Below the pieces are notes generated by a model. It did no database searches and had not been told where the DNA came from. It saw only the letters and a list, made by a program, of their open reading frames with translations. Positions 5,567 to 7,226 of a stretch of DNA of 7,226 nucleotides are shown piece after piece. Every line of letters begins with the position of its first letter. Position 1 is the first letter of the stretch. A program made the translations under genes and the position numbers. Source of the DNA: Candidatus Zophobacter franzmannii (GTDB taxonomy: Bacteria; Cloacimonadota; Cloacimonadia; Cloacimonadales; JAFGVF01); NCBI GenBank assembly GCA_030765245.1, contig JAVCCX010000075.1:1-7226 (forward strand). The letters run 5' to 3'.

Positions 5567-7226
5567 TCAAAGTAATATTTCAATGTAAGCACCTTTAATC
5601 TTTTTAAGTGGACCGGACTTGAAAGATATAGTTAATATAGCGTATATATCCTTCCCGTCAACATTTAAGATTAAACCTTCACCATACTCATCGTGACGAA
5701 CTCTCTGTCCGACTTTAAATTGCTTTTCACTTTCCAGCACAATTTTCGGTTTTGGACTCCTCTTTCTTCTTGAGATAATTGGGTATGAAAACGAACTCTC
5801 TTTATTTATAAGCTTCTCAGGGATATCATCCATGAATCTACGTATTGTTGTTACATTAAGTGTTCCGAAAGAACGACGGAGTTCTGCTCTTGTCAAGCAT
5901 AATTCTTTTTTAGCTCGTGTTATACCAACATAAAATAGTCGTCTTTCCTCTTCTATTTCATCCTCACTATTCTGCGACATAGCATGAGGGATAAGGTCTT
6001 CTTCTATACCAACGATATAAACAACATCGAACTCTAAACCTTTAGCATTATGTAGTGTCATCAGCTTTACAGAGTTGTTTTTATCTCCCATTCTATCGAC
6101 ATTTGTTTGGAGGCTGACATTCTGGATATAGTTAATCAAATCAGGCTCTTCACCTGTTTCAGCCCTAACCCTTTCAAAATACTCATCAACAGAATTGAGG
6201 AATTCTTCTAAGTTCTCTGCTCTGGATAAATCTTGAGGGTCAGATGAGCTTTTAAATTTCTCTATGAAGCCAAGGCGATCAGATAAATCTCTTACAAATA
6301 GGTTTAATGTCATAGTGGAAAGTGATTCTTCTAATGACGATATAAAATCCCTAAAAATACTAACCTTTTTCTTGATGCTTGCCGAGAACTCATCAATTTC
6401 ATCTATGTTCATAATTGTATGAAATAGAGATGCGTCATTACGAGCAGAATAATCCAAGAGTGTAGAAATTGTCTTGTTTCCAATACTCCTGGCAGGTGTA
6501 TTTATAATTCTTAGGAGACTTTCAGTATCATTATTATTCGCTAAAACCCTTAAATAAGCTAATAGATTCTTTATCTCCTTACGCTGATAAAAATTCACGG
6601 TCCCTACAAGCAAGTAAGGGATATTCTTTTCTAAGAAAGTTGATTCAAATAACCTTGATTGAGAGTTGGTTCGATATAAAATAGCAAAACTTTGCCATGA
6701 TTTATAGGTCTCATGAGCTTTTTTAATAATATCATTAGCCACATAGGATGCTTCATCCAAATCTCTATCAAGTGATTTGAATGTTGGTATGGCACCTTCA
6801 GCTATTGTGCTTTTTAATTGCTTTGGATGTCTGGAGCTGTTTTTTTCTATTAATGCATTTGAAACATCCAAAATAGAGGAAGTTGAGCGATAGTTTTGTT
6901 CTAGTCTAACTATCTTTGCTGCTTTAAAATCTTTCTCAAAACCAAGGATATTCCTAATGGTTGCACCACGCCAACTATATATTGCTTGGTCATCATCACC
7001 CACTACACAAACATTTTGGTTATTGGTAGCAAATTGCTTTATAAGTAAGAACTGGATATAGTTAGTATCTTGATACTCATCCACCATTATATAACGGAAT
7101 TGCTTACAGTACTTCTCGTTTGCTTCAGGATATTTCTTTAAAAGGTCATATGTATAAATAAGAATATCATCAAAATCCATGGCAGAATTATCAACAAGTT
7201 GCTTCTGGTAGTACTTATAGATAAGC
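5567..7226 (-). CDS. pcrA: UvrD/PcrA-type superfamily 1 DNA helicase (5' end missing)
   Basis: The frame is open through the right edge: residues LIYKYYQKQLVDNSA precede the methionine at 7180, and YQKxxxxxxAMDFDDIL is an internal UvrD/PcrA motif, so that methionine is not the start. About 552 residues are visible; some 170-200, including the Q motif and Walker A, lie outside. Counting from M7180: motif II VDEYQDTN (33-40), motif III GDDDQAIYSWRG (61-72), motif IV LEQNYRS (93-99), FYQRKEIKNLLAYLRV (197-212), motif V LMTLHNAKGLEFD (373-385) and motif VI RRLFYVGITRAKK (413-425). The C-terminus (about 487-536, FKVGQRVRHDEYGEGLI) matches the Tudor-like domain that contacts RNA polymerase in PcrA/UvrD. 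It is an ATP-driven 3'-5' helicase of repair and replication restart. It is the first visible gene of the operon; PorV-like follows after 10 bases. Confidence 0.95.
   Translation of the reverse strand, partial: LIYKYYQKQLVDNSAMDFDDILIYTYDLLKKYPEANEKYCKQFRYIMVDEYQDTNYIQFLLIKQFATNNQNVCVVGDDDQAIYSWRGATIRNILGFEKDFKAAKIVRLEQNYRSTSSILDVSNALIEKNSSRHPKQLKSTIAEGAIPTFKSLDRDLDEASYVANDIIKKAHETYKSWQSFAILYRTNSQSRLFESTFLEKNIPYLLVGTVNFYQRKEIKNLLAYLRVLANNNDTESLLRIINTPARSIGNKTISTLLDYSARNDASLFHTIMNIDEIDEFSASIKKKVSIFRDFISSLEESLSTMTLNLFVRDLSDRLGFIEKFKSSSDPQDLSRAENLEEFLNSVDEYFERVRAETGEEPDLINYIQNVSLQTNVDRMGDKNNSVKLMTLHNAKGLEFDVVYIVGIEEDLIPHAMSQNSEDEIEEERRLFYVGITRAKKELCLTRAELRRSFGTLNVTTIRRFMDDIPEKLINKESSFSYPIISRRKRSPKPKIVLESEKQFKVGQRVRHDEYGEGLILNVDGKDIYAILTISFKSGPLKKIKGAYIEILL

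Noticed and set aside
7178..7180. Methionine at 7180 as the start of the helicase
   Set aside because: The frame stays open upstream and encodes the residues that normally precede this internal AMDFDD motif; motif I would be missing if it were the start.

Overview
The window looks like AT-rich chromosomal DNA from an uncultured or anaerobic member of the Fibrobacteres-Chlorobi-Bacteroidetes (FCB) superphylum, most likely Cloacimonadota or a close relative. The main evidence is a secreted protein ending in a type IX (FlgD-like, 'FPNPFNPET') C-terminal sorting domain, together with a PorV/PorQ-type outer-membrane barrel protein. The assignment is an inference from protein style; there is no rRNA or marker gene to confirm it.

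Layout. Positions 1-27 hold the first nine codons of a minus-strand gene that runs off the left edge, preceded by a very strong Shine-Dalgarno sequence. Positions 28-885 (858 bases) contain no gene I can support but are rich in structure: a 16-bp palindrome upstream of the left-edge gene, a tandem array of 11-bp units, a 27-bp perfect palindrome holding two divergent matches to the DnaA-box consensus, degenerate CACGAA-type repeats, and a run of closely packed hairpins. Positions 886-2191 carry a divergent pair, a small MmcQ/YjbR-family protein (minus) and a YitT-family membrane protein (plus), separated by only 46 bases. Positions 2283-3428 encode a secreted DUF2271-like/Fn3-like/type IX-sorted protein. 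From 3461 to the right edge a compact minus-strand operon reads pcrA/uvrD-type helicase (5' end missing), PorV/PorQ-like protein, then dxr (ispC), with a 10-base gap and a 1-base TAATG overlap.

How the genes relate. The secreted protein and the PorV-like protein plausibly belong to the same secretion pathway, cargo and outer-membrane shuttle, although they are convergent and separated by dxr. Dxr performs the first committed step of the non-mevalonate isoprenoid pathway, and the helicase serves DNA repair and replication; their co-transcription with an outer-membrane protein looks like operon packing rather than a shared function.

I see no defence system, CRISPR array, insertion sequence or tRNA. 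The most unusual content is the non-coding block at 28-885, especially the phased 11-mers and palindrome at 393-534, and the DUF2271-like domain with a degenerate flavinylation-like motif in the secreted protein.
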